A DNA stretch of 64,000 nucleotides from the NCBI RefSeq assembly GCF_032854445.1, contig NC_088300.1:24657608-24721607 (forward strand), in the 5' to 3' direction. Shown here piece by piece: positions 47,470 to 59,000 of this stretch (position 1 is the stretch's first letter; each line of letters begins with the position of its first letter). Both the position numbers and the translations under genes were made by a program. The notes below the pieces were generated by a model. It searched no databases. It had not been told where the DNA came from and worked only from the letters and a program-made list of their open reading frames with translations. The DNA is from Liolophura sinensis (taxonomy: Eukaryota; Mollusca; Polyplacophora; Chitonida; Chitonidae).

Positions 47470-47622
47470 GACTGTGGGAAGGTCATTCAGCAACCTGCGG
47501 AGACCGTGGATTTCCCCGAGGTCTGTCTGGTTTCCTTCCGCCATATTGCTGGCCGCCGTTGAATAAAGGGAAATATTCTTGAGTACGGCATGAAGCAGAA
47601 ATCACATAAATAAATATATACT
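47470..47622 (+). repeat. SINE-1 body and tail
   Basis: GTGGGAAGGTCATTCAGCAA, CCTGCGGAG, GCTGGCCGCCGTTG and AATATTCTTGAGTACGGCAT with an AATAAATA tail. Confidence 0.75.
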
Positions 47623-47999
47623 CAAATTATTGTTTTATTTATCCATGCTGTAGAAGGGTGTGAGGCTAATGGAACAGCCAATTATAAGCAAAAGACTCTT
47701 CCCTGACAATAATCTGGCAGACAGCGTTTAAAGAACGTGGAAATTAAAGAATGGAGAAATGCACCACATGCAACAACACAAACACATATTTGACAAATTC
47801 TTTGTAGATAATATTTTAGTTATAACTAGATGGACTATTGTTACATACGTTTCCTTTCTTTCTTTTATGAAAACTTAAACGACTTTTCACAACTCCATAA
47901 AACTAACACTGTGAATACCACAACCGTGATCCATCAACCATGTGATCAGATATCTCGAGCAAAGCCTGCTGCGAAAGTTACTGCGAGATGGAGCTCTTC

Positions 48000-48066
48000 A
48001 TGGAAAGGAGGAACAAAGTTAGTTGCAGACAAAAATTGAGCGCGAAGGACTTGTGGGTTGTTGCGG
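48000..48066 (+). other. Candidate first exon of DNPH1
   Basis: A donor GCGG|GTAAGT ends at 48066. An ATG at 48000 opens 22 codons (MERRNKVSCRQKLSAKDLWV..) whose phase exactly fits the acceptor at 48931/48932. Joining them would add 30 basic residues before the usual DNPH1 start. It may equally be a noncoding 5'UTR exon, since the internal ATG at 48955 has a stronger Kozak context (A at -3, G at +4). Confidence 0.4.
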
Positions 48067-48954
48067 GTAAGTTGCGAGCGCTAGTAAAGTAAAATATTGC
48101 ATTTTGAGTCCTGTTTTACCAAAATCTGTGATAAACTCTTTAGTAATAAACATTTGATAGCAGTAGTTCTGACTCTTTCCATTAATAACTTGATTAAACG
48201 CGTTTGTTTGATTCGCTGTATGATGAGGATTTCATTTGGGGGTCAGTTTTCGATGCTCGGTTTCCAGTCGTAAATAAGTAACTCTGATTCGAGTGGCGCA
48301 GCCTCTAAAGGTACACTGCTAAATGCTTGCTGATGTGTCCTAGTCGCCGAAGCATATTTTTGTGCGATTTCTTCAAATAAAAGCTACGCCTGTATCCACA
48401 ACTGTCGCTAGTACATTGCATTTGAGCACTAACTGCAATTCTGTAAGACGGATCAGAAGCTGGAGACCCCGTGATCTCCTCAGTAACAAACGGTGTGGGT
48501 GAAGGAAATGGTCGTCCCAACGTTATTTCATGGGAAAATGCTTATTTTTGAATCACTGTCAGCGACCATGGACCCGTTGGACTTTTTCAGATAGTCTGAG
48601 TATTTCTGCAGAGCTTTAGTGACGTTTTGTAAAACTAGGCCTTACTTGTTGCTAGCATAGTCTGAACAATTTAAACTTGACATAGCAGATCAAGCATAAA
48701 GTCGGTCAGTTGGAAAATGTAGAATTATGAATCAGATGAATTCACTACCAGTACTCTGTGTCAGTTTAACATAACTGGCTGTTCTACTCAAATATTCTTA
48801 AGCTTTATTGTAGATTAGCTCTTAATTAATACCAATTGTGATTTCTAGAGGATACTTGTATGTAGTAAACAAATGTCACATGGAATCTAGCTACCCTATA
48901 TTCTGTATGTTTTGTATTCATTCTTATTCAGGCACTGAGAATACAGATAAGATT

Positions 48955-49090
48955 ATGGGCCTGTTCATATATTTCTGTGGCAGTATTCGTGGAGGAAGAC
49001 AAGATGCTGAATTATACCAACGACTGATTGAGAAGCTGAAAGCTTATGGTGATGTTTTAACAGAACATGTTGGGAATCCAAATGTGGATG
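48955..49090 (+). CDS. DNPH1: DNPH1 exon with nucleotide-binding motif
   Basis: Encodes MGLFIYFCGSIRGGRQDAEL to GNPNVD. The exon itself probably begins at 48932 after TTCTTATTCAG. Donor GTAATA. Confidence 0.9.
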
Positions 49091-50986
49091 GTAATACATG
49101 TAGTTTGAATTTTAAAGGAAAGAACTGCTTGAAAGTGAAATAAGCCTCAGGAGAAAGACCGTGTAAAACTATTTCTTAAAAATAATGCTTAGATTTTTTT
49201 GCACTAAAGTAAATCTAATGTTCAATTGTAAAGTGGGCTTTATGAGCCCTACTACCAGTTGCATGACGCTTTGACATCACATATGACCCCACTTCACACA
49301 TGTGTGAAGAACATTTTTTCAGAACTTAAATAGTCTTTTAAGCATAGGTAATAATGAAGAGCCGTTTCAACATAAAAAGCTATGTTTAGAGTGGAAAAAC
49401 GCATATGAATGTATGAACCACCTTGAAACTGCTGGTATATTGGGCTGATGGATGTTATGTACATTGATTTACTATTCTTTGTCTCATTCCTATGATTACA
49501 GATGATGAGGAAAAACTGACTGATAGAGAAATTTATGAGAGGGACATGAAGTGGCTTGATCAGTGTGATGGTAAAGTATTCATGATGTATCACAAGGGGC
49601 CTCTGTGGCTCAGTTGGTTAGCGCGCTAGTGCAGCGTAATAACCCAGGAGCCCATTACCAATGCGGTTGCTGTGAGTTCAAGTCCAGCTCATGCTGGCTT
49701 CCTCTCTGGCCGTACGTGGGAAGGCCTGGCAGAAACCGGTGAATGGTTGTGTGTTTCCCCAGGCTTCTGCCCGTTTTCCTCCCACCATAATCCTGGCTGC
49801 AGTCGTATAAGTGAAATATTCTTGAGTACGGCGTAAAACACCAATTGAACAAACAGACAAACTAACCATGTATAACATTATGGATTATATGGTAAAGTAA
49901 ACAGTAAATATGAATAGCCTCAAAAACATACATGTACCGTAGTAGACAGAATACCTTTTTTTTTGTTGGACATCAGTGGCCACTTTGGGGGCGTATATAT
50001 TGCTTCTTTCTGCATGTATGATGTATCCTGATGTAAGTTTGTATGCTTGGGGTTAAACATCACTGCAGCTGATGTCATATGCAGCCTCCCTTTGAGCTTT
50101 TACCTGCATCAGTTCAGTTCACAAACAACAGTTGGAAATTGTCATTTCTGGTTGTATCACAGTGGTTGTTGCTGAAGTGACCCAGCCGTCCTTAGGGGTT
50201 GGCATTGAGCTAGGGAAGGCCCTCTCCCTGGGGAAGAAGATCCTGTGCCTCTTTAGACCTTCTAGTGACAAGCGTGAGTAGTAGTAGACAAATTTAGATA
50301 TTGATAATTAATGTTGAGGTGGTGATGCCATGAATTCACTGTTATCCTTGGAGCCACATATGCCTGTGAATCTAAAGCATTATATAACATTTAGAAATTA
50401 TATATTCACACTGAGCAGTTTAAGAAAAAAAAAGGTGGTATTAAAAACTGAACTTTTCAGATTTGACATGCAAGTACTAGTAATTTATTTCACTGCAGGG
50501 TCGTAACAGAAAGAAGATGAGTCATTAGGTCATCTGTAGACGCACTTTTGTAATAGATGACAGCATTCTATCTACTCTTCTTAGTCAATATACATGTAAT
50601 TGTAACAGGAATACAGAGCTTGTCTTTTCTCACATTAGAGCAAGGAAACATAACTGGTTGGCCGAGTGTCTGTATAATGTGACTAAGTGGGGTGTCATAT
50701 CTGGTGTCTTCAGCATGATACTTCAGTGGCGGCAGAAATTTGTTGGCATGGACTCAGCCTGCTACAACAAGACACAATATACGTACACACACCTAATGAC
50801 TCCTTATATGTTGCTTGGTTTTCTCTAGGTCTTTCTGCTCTAGTGAGTGGGGCTCATGACGATGAGAAGTTCATTGTGAAAGACTATAAGGAAAAGGAGG
50901 TGGATGATATTCTAAAGGACTTTCTGGGGAAAAAAATGGGAAAAAACACTACAGCGGGTGGCCCTGAAGGCAGCATTGGCATGTAG
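48955..50986 (+). CDS. DNPH1: 2'-deoxynucleoside 5'-phosphate N-hydrolase 1
   Basis: Four exons, 48955-49090, 49502-49570, 50163-50273 and 50829-50986 (TAG), give 157 residues; all borders are GT-AG. DNPH1 cleaves the N-glycosidic bond of 2'-deoxynucleoside 5'-monophosphates, releasing base and deoxyribose 5-phosphate. In humans it removes 5-hydroxymethyl-dUMP and so sanitises the nucleotide pool. Visible motifs are IYFCGSIRGG near the N-terminus, LTEHVGNP, YERDMKWLDQCDVVVAEVTQ and PSLGVGIELGKAL, then KKILCLFRP. Glu84 matches the catalytic Glu of the human enzyme and Asp60 the conserved active-site Asp. Length is close to mammalian proteins (about 160-175). An upstream exon could extend the N-terminus. 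The C-terminal 20 residues are a low-complexity Lys/Gly tail. Confidence 0.93.
49502..49570 (+). CDS. DNPH1: DNPH1 exon 2
   Basis: Encodes DDEEKLTDREIYERDMKW to QCD with the conserved Asp60. A SINE-1 starts 27 nt after the exon. Confidence 0.88.
49597..49862 (+). repeat. SINE-1, full length, in DNPH1 intron 2
   Basis: Head GGGGCCTCTGTGGCTCAGTT, box B GAGTTCAAGTCCAGCTCATG, body GCCGTACGTGGGAAGGCCTG and end GTACGGCGTAAAACACCAAT. It has no long (AAAT)n tail. Confidence 0.88.
50163..50273 (+). CDS. DNPH1: DNPH1 catalytic exon
   Basis: Encodes VVVAEVTQPSLGVGIELG with the catalytic Glu84, then KALSLGKKILCLFRPSSDK. Acceptor TATCACAG, donor GTGAGT. Confidence 0.92.
50650..50816 (+). repeat. Dispersed repeat family D, copy 3
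   Basis: Contains AAGTGGGGTGTCATATCTGG, TGTCTTCAGCATGATACTTC, GGCATGGACTCAGCCTGCTA and ACACACCTAATGACTCCT. It lies in the last DNPH1 intron. Confidence 0.75.
50829..50986 (+). CDS. DNPH1: DNPH1 terminal exon
   Basis: Encodes LSALVSGAHDDEKFIVKDY to GSIGM and the stop. A family D repeat ends about 12 nt before the exon and supplies part of the intron end. Confidence 0.88.
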
Positions 50987-50989
50987 TGG

Positions 50990-51085
50990 AAGTCAGAATT
51001 CTTAAGCCTATGAAGTCAGAATTCTTTATACTGCCTGTGAGGTCAGAATTCTTTATAAAGCCTGTCAAGTCAGAATTCTCGGGCT
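50990..51085 (+). repeat. GTCAGAATTCTT repeats in DNPH1 3'UTR
   Basis: Four copies of AGTCAGAATTCT separated by 23-27 nt start right after the stop codon. The middle units read GTCAGAATTCTTTATA with GCCTGTGAG-like ends. Confidence 0.85.
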
Positions 51086-51226
51086 GTTTGATGCCTGTAT
51101 TCCTTCGGAGAATTGAACTCTCATAGTATCACATATGTGACCATTGCTTTCAATTCGCACTCAAAGACACATTTTCATTCATTTAACTCGTGGGACAGTT
51201 TTTTAATAGTTTGCGGTGCTCGTGTC

Positions 51227-51232
51227 ATTAAA
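51227..51232 (+). terminator. Candidate poly(A) signal of DNPH1
   Basis: ATTAAA about 240 nt after the stop. It is a common variant hexamer; other sites are possible. Confidence 0.35.
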
Positions 51233-52061
51233 GACATTTCAGAGATTCATCACAGTCATCTTCCTAGACGTCATATCTGCGTGATTCATCATCGCATTTG
51301 GAATATTTATCATCACATCAAGGAAATTTTATAGAAACTGTCAAAAATTTTGCTTTTGAGGACTGTTTGCAGGGGTAAAAATCCTTAGTGAACTCTCGTG
51401 TCAGCTCTTTTCCATAGGGTATCCTTCATATTATTTTAATATTTTAGTCTGGTTTCTCTTAGAGCTGAAGATGGCACTTTAAGATTGGCCAAGGTACCCC
51501 ATAACTAACCATGTGATCAAGATACCCCACGTTTAACCATGTTATCATTCAGAATTTAGGACGCTTACCAATGATTTTTTAGTTGCAGGTTGTCTTATGT
51601 ATAGGTTTACCTAGGCCTTCAGGTAAGTACCTAACAAACACGGAAAACATGCCGTGACATAGTGAAGGTGAAGTTTATTGTATTTTCTGTCTAGTATGGT
51701 GTTTACATATCAGTCAGTGTATGAGAAGATTTATCAATTTTTCTGTAGCTGAGAGTTATCAGTCTTTATTTTGACTGTTCTTAGATGTACATATGTTTTT
51801 TATGCATTTATGTTTTATCTCACACAGTTTGTTTTGTACTGAATTTAACACACCAATCTATTTATGCAATATAAATAACATATTGCAGGGGGCAGTAATA
51901 GCAGTTAAAAATTTTACTGTAAATTATCAGTTGTATGATAAACAACACAAAGAAATTCGTTTGAAAAAGATTTCAAAATTTATTTTACATGCACATCATG
52001 TAAATACCCAATGGCCTTGAGTCTGGGACTCATTCTTAACAATATATATATATATGTATGG

Positions 52062-52113
<52 letters not shown>

Positions 52114-52754
52114 TCTCACACTCTCACACACAGTAATGTATGTACAGCTGTGCATTCCCAGTCAAAATGTTGATGCTTATTTCAACCAATCTGTAGTAAT
52201 TGTTTGTCATCCTATTACATAATTACAATTGGTGTAAAATAAGATTTTTCTTCTTTGATACCAAACTTTGTCTTAGTTTTCTGCTGATGGTTTCGTCAAT
52301 TCTAGAGTAAATTTAGTTTTGATGATGGAAACTAGCTCAGTCAACAGAAACATAGAGATATGTTGCAACATCCTTATACTCAAGAACAAAAGCAACATTG
52401 CCACATGTTCAAGAACAAAAGCAATCTTCATCAAAACCACTGGAATAGTGTCTGACGTGATTCAGACATGGTCTGCCCAAGAACATGTAAACAGGGATTT
52501 GAGAGCAAAGTTGGTGTTAGCTGATACTGTCTCTCTATTCACTCTCTGTTTTACATCCACTGTTAAGAGGAGAAAGGCTGTCTTTGGTTTACACGGCTTG
52601 TGTTCTATGGAGCATGAGGGTTTCTATCCAGTTCCTCTTGGGCTTTTTGAGACAGTTTCCCAATCTCATCTTAGAGCAAGTAATGAGGCCATGAGGCCAG
52701 CCACTCTATATTATACGAAAATTACCACATACAGACCTATGAAGATAGCACACG
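51233..52754. other. Region between the convergent DNPH1 and ANKEF1 genes
   Basis: Probably the two 3'UTRs and a short spacer. It includes a TA/TG microsatellite at 52042-52110. A 166-codon open frame on the + strand (52319-52819) overlaps the ANKEF1 last exon antisense and has no recognisable domain. Confidence 0.6.
52042..52110. repeat. (TA)n microsatellite
   Basis: TA run interrupted once by TATGTATGGGTG and followed by CACTCTCACACTCTCACACA. Confidence 0.95.
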
Positions 52755-53039
52755 TTAATCATCTTCTGCTTCAATCTGAGCTGCTCGAACACACACATTT
52801 TTCAGAAAAGGCATTTTAAAGTCCTCAAAGTCAACCTCCCAGCCAAATCGCTCTCGCTGAACCTGCCTGGCGTGGATAAGCTGCTCAGTGGTGGCTTGTT
52901 CAGTCCAGGCTCTGCGAGGCACGTAGGTGATGTCCTCGTGGTCATCTAGACCCCCAGCCAATGCAGACGCTGCCCTCAAGATAGAACCCTTCCTCTGTAA
53001 TGGAGGCATCTCCATCTGGGACCTCATGTTCTGACCAAA
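52755..53039 (-). CDS. ANKEF1: ANKEF1 last exon
   Basis: Encodes FGQNMRSQMEMPPLQRKGSI, ITYVPRRAWTEQATTEQLI and RERFGWEVDFEDFKMPF, ending at TAA. The RxRFGWEVDFxDFxMPF block is the family's conserved C-terminal signature as I recall it. Confidence 0.9.
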   Translation of the reverse strand, partial: FGQNMRSQMEMPPLQRKGSILRAASALAGGLDDHEDITYVPRRAWTEQATTEQLIHARQVQRERFGWEVDFEDFKMPFLKNVCVRAAQIEAEDD

Positions 53040-56000
53040 CTATAACACAAGAAACATGTTACAAATATAATATTAAAAGCTTTAACTCTTAATGCGCAGG
53101 GTACTGGTTAATTTTGAACTTATCTCTTTCAAGCCAACCTAAAAATGAAAGCAATAATTTGTATCAAAGCTTTTAAAAATATTCAGCTATCTTATAAAAT
53201 CGTGGTCAAATAAATTCTCCTGTGTTAAGCGCTGTTTCTCCTGAAGATTGCATTTATCTATACGACGAAATGAGAATTATCATTTCAAAGGCAGATGTTA
53301 TAAGTGTTGCCAATGCTGAAGTGTAGCAGAAAACTGGGGAAAAGGTCCAGAGTTTAATGTTTAGTAATCCTACATATATTCATGTTACAAAAATACTTGA
53401 ATATGTCTTAAAACACTCAGGTGGGAATATCTGAAGTAATAACCTGAAGTAATATCGCACAGGTTGTCCCAGAAAGCTGCTAGTTACAAAGCAAAAACAG
53501 ACAATATCTACATATAGGCAGAAACGCATTTTTTGTAAGAAGGACAGACAATGTTAAACACCGATAAATTACACATGTATGGTGACAGATTTTAGTAAAG
53601 TCATCTGTGCCTAGCCTAAAACTTAACTTCTGCTTCTAGAATGTGAATGTGAGTTTAATAATTGTTTTTAAATGAAGCAGCCCTTTTTCTTGCCGAAGAC
53701 AAGGTAAATATATTAAAGTTTAAAATCTCATATTCAAAGCTTTCTGTGTAAGAGGGTCCTACTGTAGTGACACATTTTAACAAGTTGCGTACGATAGAAG
53801 TTGGTGAATTTTTGACGGAATAATTCTTATGTGGCTTGTCGAACAATAAACATGTTTTCCTTTAATAATAAACACCTCCCAGTGTCTACTGGTGGCTTGT
53901 CAGTTATGTGTTTTCAAAGTGTTTGAGTATACATGTATGTTCAGTCCAGTTATTGAAGTTAAGAGTCAGAAGGTAGCTGTCTTAAGAACTGGTACACGAT
54001 GCAGATATGGAATAGCATTGGTTAGTTGTTCTTGGTTCAGAACTCTTTGATTTCGTTTCAGTGCTGAACAGCTTAATAGGAAGTGGAATAATTCTTAGAC
54101 ACAGTTTTGATATGTGGAAAGTAAAAGAATTGCGAACCAAGAGGAGATGTCAACTTTTTTTTCAAGCACAGGCCATATCCACAAAACTTTGTATCAAAGT
54201 TCTTTTTTTTCCATAAATGAGCTGGTCATGGTTAGAGCAAAATACAGTTACCACGGCAAGTTTTGGGAAAGTAGGCAGAGGGAGTAACACTCAAGTAGAT
54301 ATAAGGATATTAAGTTAGTGCTGCAGGAGATAAATTAATAATCAGCAGGTGAAACGCTGAATACCTCTCTGCCTCTATTCTGTGTCGCTAACATCAGGCT
54401 GTAGGTAGAAATGTGAAAGAATTTTTACCAAATACTTGAATGAATAAGCCATGAAAATTTCCATACAGGTGCAATGAAACATGGTCAAAGGATATGCTCA
54501 TGTAGAGTTAACTCTATAAAAGTAATGTATTTATTGAGAGGGATAAGTGCCACCTGTCTAACATTCGCCATGAATATCAGTGCAAGTAAGACAAAGAACA
54601 GAAAGACAGGAGACAAGTTTTCAGGTCGGTGAAGCATGCTAAACTGCAGGCACATGTGACACATCATACACTTTGACAGGTGTTAAATGTCAATCATTAT
54701 TGAGGTGAGCAACTCTGCCAAAAAATCTTTCCAGCTTTTTCTATGATCTGGTTCACCCTCAATCCTTATTTAACAGAAAACTGAACAAAACCAACTTTCG
54801 CTTACCTTTGGAGATGTATTGCCATCGGCTGCACTTGATGTTGGCCGCTTGCCTCCCTTTTTGCCTCCGCCAGCGCCACCTTTCTTCTTCTTGTCTGAGG
54901 GTGCTGGTAAGCTATCCCACTTGGCCTGAACAACATCCAGCACTCTGATGTCTGCCCAGGAAATGGCAATGTCTACTGGATTGTCACCTGCGGCAGAAGA
55001 TAACTGACTGATGTATTTCATTTGTGTTTATCATTGTACTCAAGAATTTTCCACTAATATGATGGTGATATATGGAAAAAAGCTGAAGTGACTGTGGCAG
55101 GCCACAGCTCTATCACAAGGTATCATAGGCACCTCCTGATCTCATTAATGTAACATCCAAAGCATCAAGAGCTGGATTTGATCCTGTGACCTCACTGGTC
55201 TGGAGCACACTGGATGTGGTGGGAACAGTGCTTTAGATGAATGAGCCAGCAGACCACTAGTTCATGCAACTGTCAGAAAGTGAGTAGTCCAAATGTAATT
55301 GCTGCAGAACTTTTCAGCCAAAAAATATAACGAGTCTTCATATACATATAAACTCTGACTCACTAATTTCACTATTCAATGGAGAGAGGACATATTTTTT
55401 AATCCCGTGAGGTGGCGCTAGTGTGAAGCAGGACCTCGAGCCAATGTTACGTCAGGAATGGATTGAAGGGTAACGTCTACACCATTACAATGTATCAGTT
55501 TCCATTGTAATGTACTGTCTTTATTGTGACGTCATCATGATGAGCTGGGAAAGAAACATTTGACATCAATAAAATGACATCAAGGCCTGCTGCTGGCCAT
55601 CTGACAAGTTCTCATTGCTTGAGAATGTTTTTTCATTTTGTCCGGTACTAACATTTTTTTTATTTTCAAAAATTTCAAGTAATATTTAAGCTATACAGCC
55701 TCTAGTATTTATGTTCTCACCTTTCTTGTTTTCTACTTGTAGCTTGGCTCCTTTCTGAATGAGGTACTGGACAACATCCAGCTTGGAGCTCTCTATAGCC
55801 CTCATGATTGGTGTACCGCCATTCATCGTTGTCGCATCCATCTCAGCGCCATTGTCCAGTAGCAGCTGCACAACATCCAGCTGGCCTCCATGACAGCCAT
55901 GGTGCAGTGGCGTCCATTTGAAGTTATCCCTCGTGTTAACTTTGGCACTACAAGAGGAGAGAAAGGTTAAATGCTGTACATCACACATGTAAGGACAAGG

Positions 56001-59000
56001 GAATTTACAATACATATGACATCCTCCAAAAAAAAACTGACTGTACTCACTGTGAATGGCCTATGAAAATTGGACATTAAAAATTTCACTGGCCGGTTCA
56101 TGTTAAAAGACAGGATATTAAAATTTTTACCAACAAGCTCATGTTAAAAGATAGATGTCAAAAATTTGACCGACCAGCCAATGTTAAAAGATTGGATGTC
56201 AAAAATTTGACTGACAAGCATAGGGTTAGCCAGTGGGGTGACAAAATTAACATAGGAGAGGCTAAATCTATGCCGACCAGCCCATGTCAACAAGCTGAAT
56301 GACCTTTCCATGTTAAAAGATAGGATGTCAAAATTTGATGGACAAACCAGTGCTAAAAGATACGACGTCAAAAATTGGACCGATCAGCATAGGGTTAGCA
56401 AGTTGGATGACAAAATTAACATGAAAGAGGCTAAATCTAGGCCGACCAGCCTATGTCAAAAACCTGACTAATCGTTCCATGTTAAAAGATCGGGTGTCAA
56501 AAATTTGACCAATCAGCCAATGTTAAAAGATAGGATGTAAAAAATTTGATCGACCAGCCAATGCTAAAAGATAGGATGTAAAAAATTTGACCGATCAGCA
56601 TAGGGTTAGCAAGTTGGATGACAAAATTAACATGTGAGAGGGTAAATCTATGTCGACCAGCCCATGTAATAAATTTGACCAACTCTTCTATGTTAAAAGA
56701 TAAGACATCGAAAATTTGACCGACCAGCCAGTGCTCAAAGATAGGATGTCAAAAATTTGACCGATCAGCATAGGGTTAGCCAGTGGGGTGACAAAATTAA
56801 CATGGGAGAGGCTAAATCTAGGCCGACCAGCCCATGTCAAAAACCTGACTGACTGTTCCATGTTAAAAGATAGGACGTCAAACACTTCACTTACATGTAC
56901 CAAAAATATAAGACGGAAAACAGAAACTATATAAGAACAGTAAAGTAAGATCAAATACCCCTGTTTACAAATGACCAATTTGTCTATCATCCATCAATGC
57001 ATGTAAGTTAACACTGATATACTAACCATAGGTGTTCAACTGCAGCTTCGTCAATGTTTTGGTTAGGTGATGACTTACCCATTCTCTAGTAGGAATTTGA
57101 CCATATCCAGGTTGCCAGAGCTTGCTGCCACCATCAGAGGTGTCTTGTAGTACTTGTCCCTGGTGTCTATCGGGGTGCCCCGCTGGAGGGCGCCCTTCAG
57201 TGAATCAAAATCTCCCATTTTAGCAGCTTCGTTTAAGTTCATGTAGGATTTCTGTGGCTGATGCATGTACCAGGCAGAGTCATCCTGTAGTGGGTGTGAC
57301 GGGGGCTGGTCACGGTTGAAGCGCCCTGTGTCCGTCATATGTAAATGCCTTTCTATGAACATCTCGGGTGGTCCCCCACCCGCCGTCCTCTCCCCCTCAG
57401 GGAGCGTGCAGATGGGCATTGCCAGTTTAAATTTGCCTTTCTTGCCCTTTTTACCTCCCTTTTTTTTCTTCTTCTTTTTCCCTTCAAATGAGCTCATAAG
57501 ATAGTTTTTATTGACATATTTCTTGCCCGCGATAAAGTCACTATAGTTCACAGTGCCATCCTTATTCTTGTCATGCAGAATGGCAATCTTTTTGAGCTCT
57601 TCTTCCTCCACCGGAGCGTTCAATCCCTGTAAACTGTCGATGAAGTCGTCCGTGTTAATCGTGCCCTTTGCGTCGGGGTCAAACTTTGTAAACATGTCCA
57701 TGATTTTCTGCTGCCGCTCATACACCCAGTCATACAATAATAACACCCAAGGGTCATTGTTCTTCCCTGTTTTCCCAAACATTTTCTCTGCTTTTTTAAC
57801 TTCTTTCATTGATTCCTTGCTGCCATTCTCCTTTGCTAGAGATTTAGCTGTTTCACCTTCATTATTTTTGATCTTCGGATTGCAACCTAAAGAGCACAGA
57901 AATTAAACAGTCATGCCTTTATCCTGCCTTGATCATAATAATATCAAACAAGCAATCAAACTTAGCTCATTGATGAAATCTCTGATCAGTTTATTTTGCT
58001 AGAATTTACATGGGATGATATTCAACTGGAAAATTGTAAATTTCTGTGTTAAAATAATATTTTGTGACATTTATTTGCCTCTAAAAATGCACTGCTGTGG
58101 ATGCAATTTTAGATCATTTAGGATAATGGTTTAAACACTTAACACATGGGCATTCTGGAGTCCAAAGTAGCATGCTGCTGCATGTACAACACTAATACTT
58201 TCTGACTTTCAGGAAATATCACTTACTCTAAATCTTCAACATTTTTAACCACCACAGTCCTTTTTTTCAGTGGAATTCTGGCATACAAATATTATGAAAA
58301 ACATGCTATAAAGGATAAAACTGTGCAGATTATTTCTCTATACCCCATGGTTCTCTCAGAATGTTCCAATATATCGGGGAAAGGTTTCTCAGGCAGATGA
58401 AAAGGTTGAAGAATTAGGGTAATTTAGTAGATTGAAAATCAATGAATACACAATTAAAAACGCAAAATGTTGTCCATATTCTAAACAAATGTACAGATGT
58501 CTCACCTCTTTGAGCTAGGAATCGACAACAAGCACCAAATCCCTCTTTCGCTGCTACATGAATAGCATTATTCCCTTCGTTGTTGGTAAAGTTAAAGTTA
58601 GCACTGTAGGCTGACAGGCAGCATAAAACTGGTAAAAACCCTCCCTTGGCAGCAAAATGAGCAGCATGGTTTTTCTTGCCATCTAATGCATTCACATTGG
58701 CACCTTTATCCAGGATAGCCTTGGTCACTGCCAAACTACCACTGTTTGCAGCAGCCATTAGAGCTGTCATTCCTTTCTGTGAAACAAAAGAGTAAAAAAA
58801 AAAATTAATCACATATAAAAGCTTCCATTTTTGAAAATGTGATAGTACTGGTAGTAATTTGTGCATTATATGACATTTTCAAATGTAATTACATGGTGGT
58901 GAAAGCAAAATTGCAACTACAGTACCATGTTGAAAGGTTTTCCTACAATGAATGAAAGCTACATCTATATGTAAAAGTGACAAGAAGTCATTACTAACAT

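Larger units (their letters stand above)
43094..47999. other. Gene-free stretch between GPCR and DNPH1 genes
   Basis: I recognise no gene. It holds a perfect hairpin (43800-43828), a direct duplication of about 240 bp (44330-44575 and 45494-45742) and SINE-1 copies at 45064, 46577 and 47470. The DNPH1 promoter should lie near its end. Confidence 0.55.

Noticed and set aside
52319-52819. 166-codon open frame on the + strand
   Set aside because: Antisense to the ANKEF1 last exon and 3' region; no domain, and AT-rich codon use.
56144-56990. Repeated peptides FDILSFNM- and WAGRHRFSLSHVNF-like on the - strand
   Set aside because: By-product of the nested minisatellite in ANKEF1 intron 4.
57265-57906. 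Open frames of 79 and 117 codons on the + strand
   Set aside because: Antisense to the ANKEF1 EF-hand exon, which is clearly coding.
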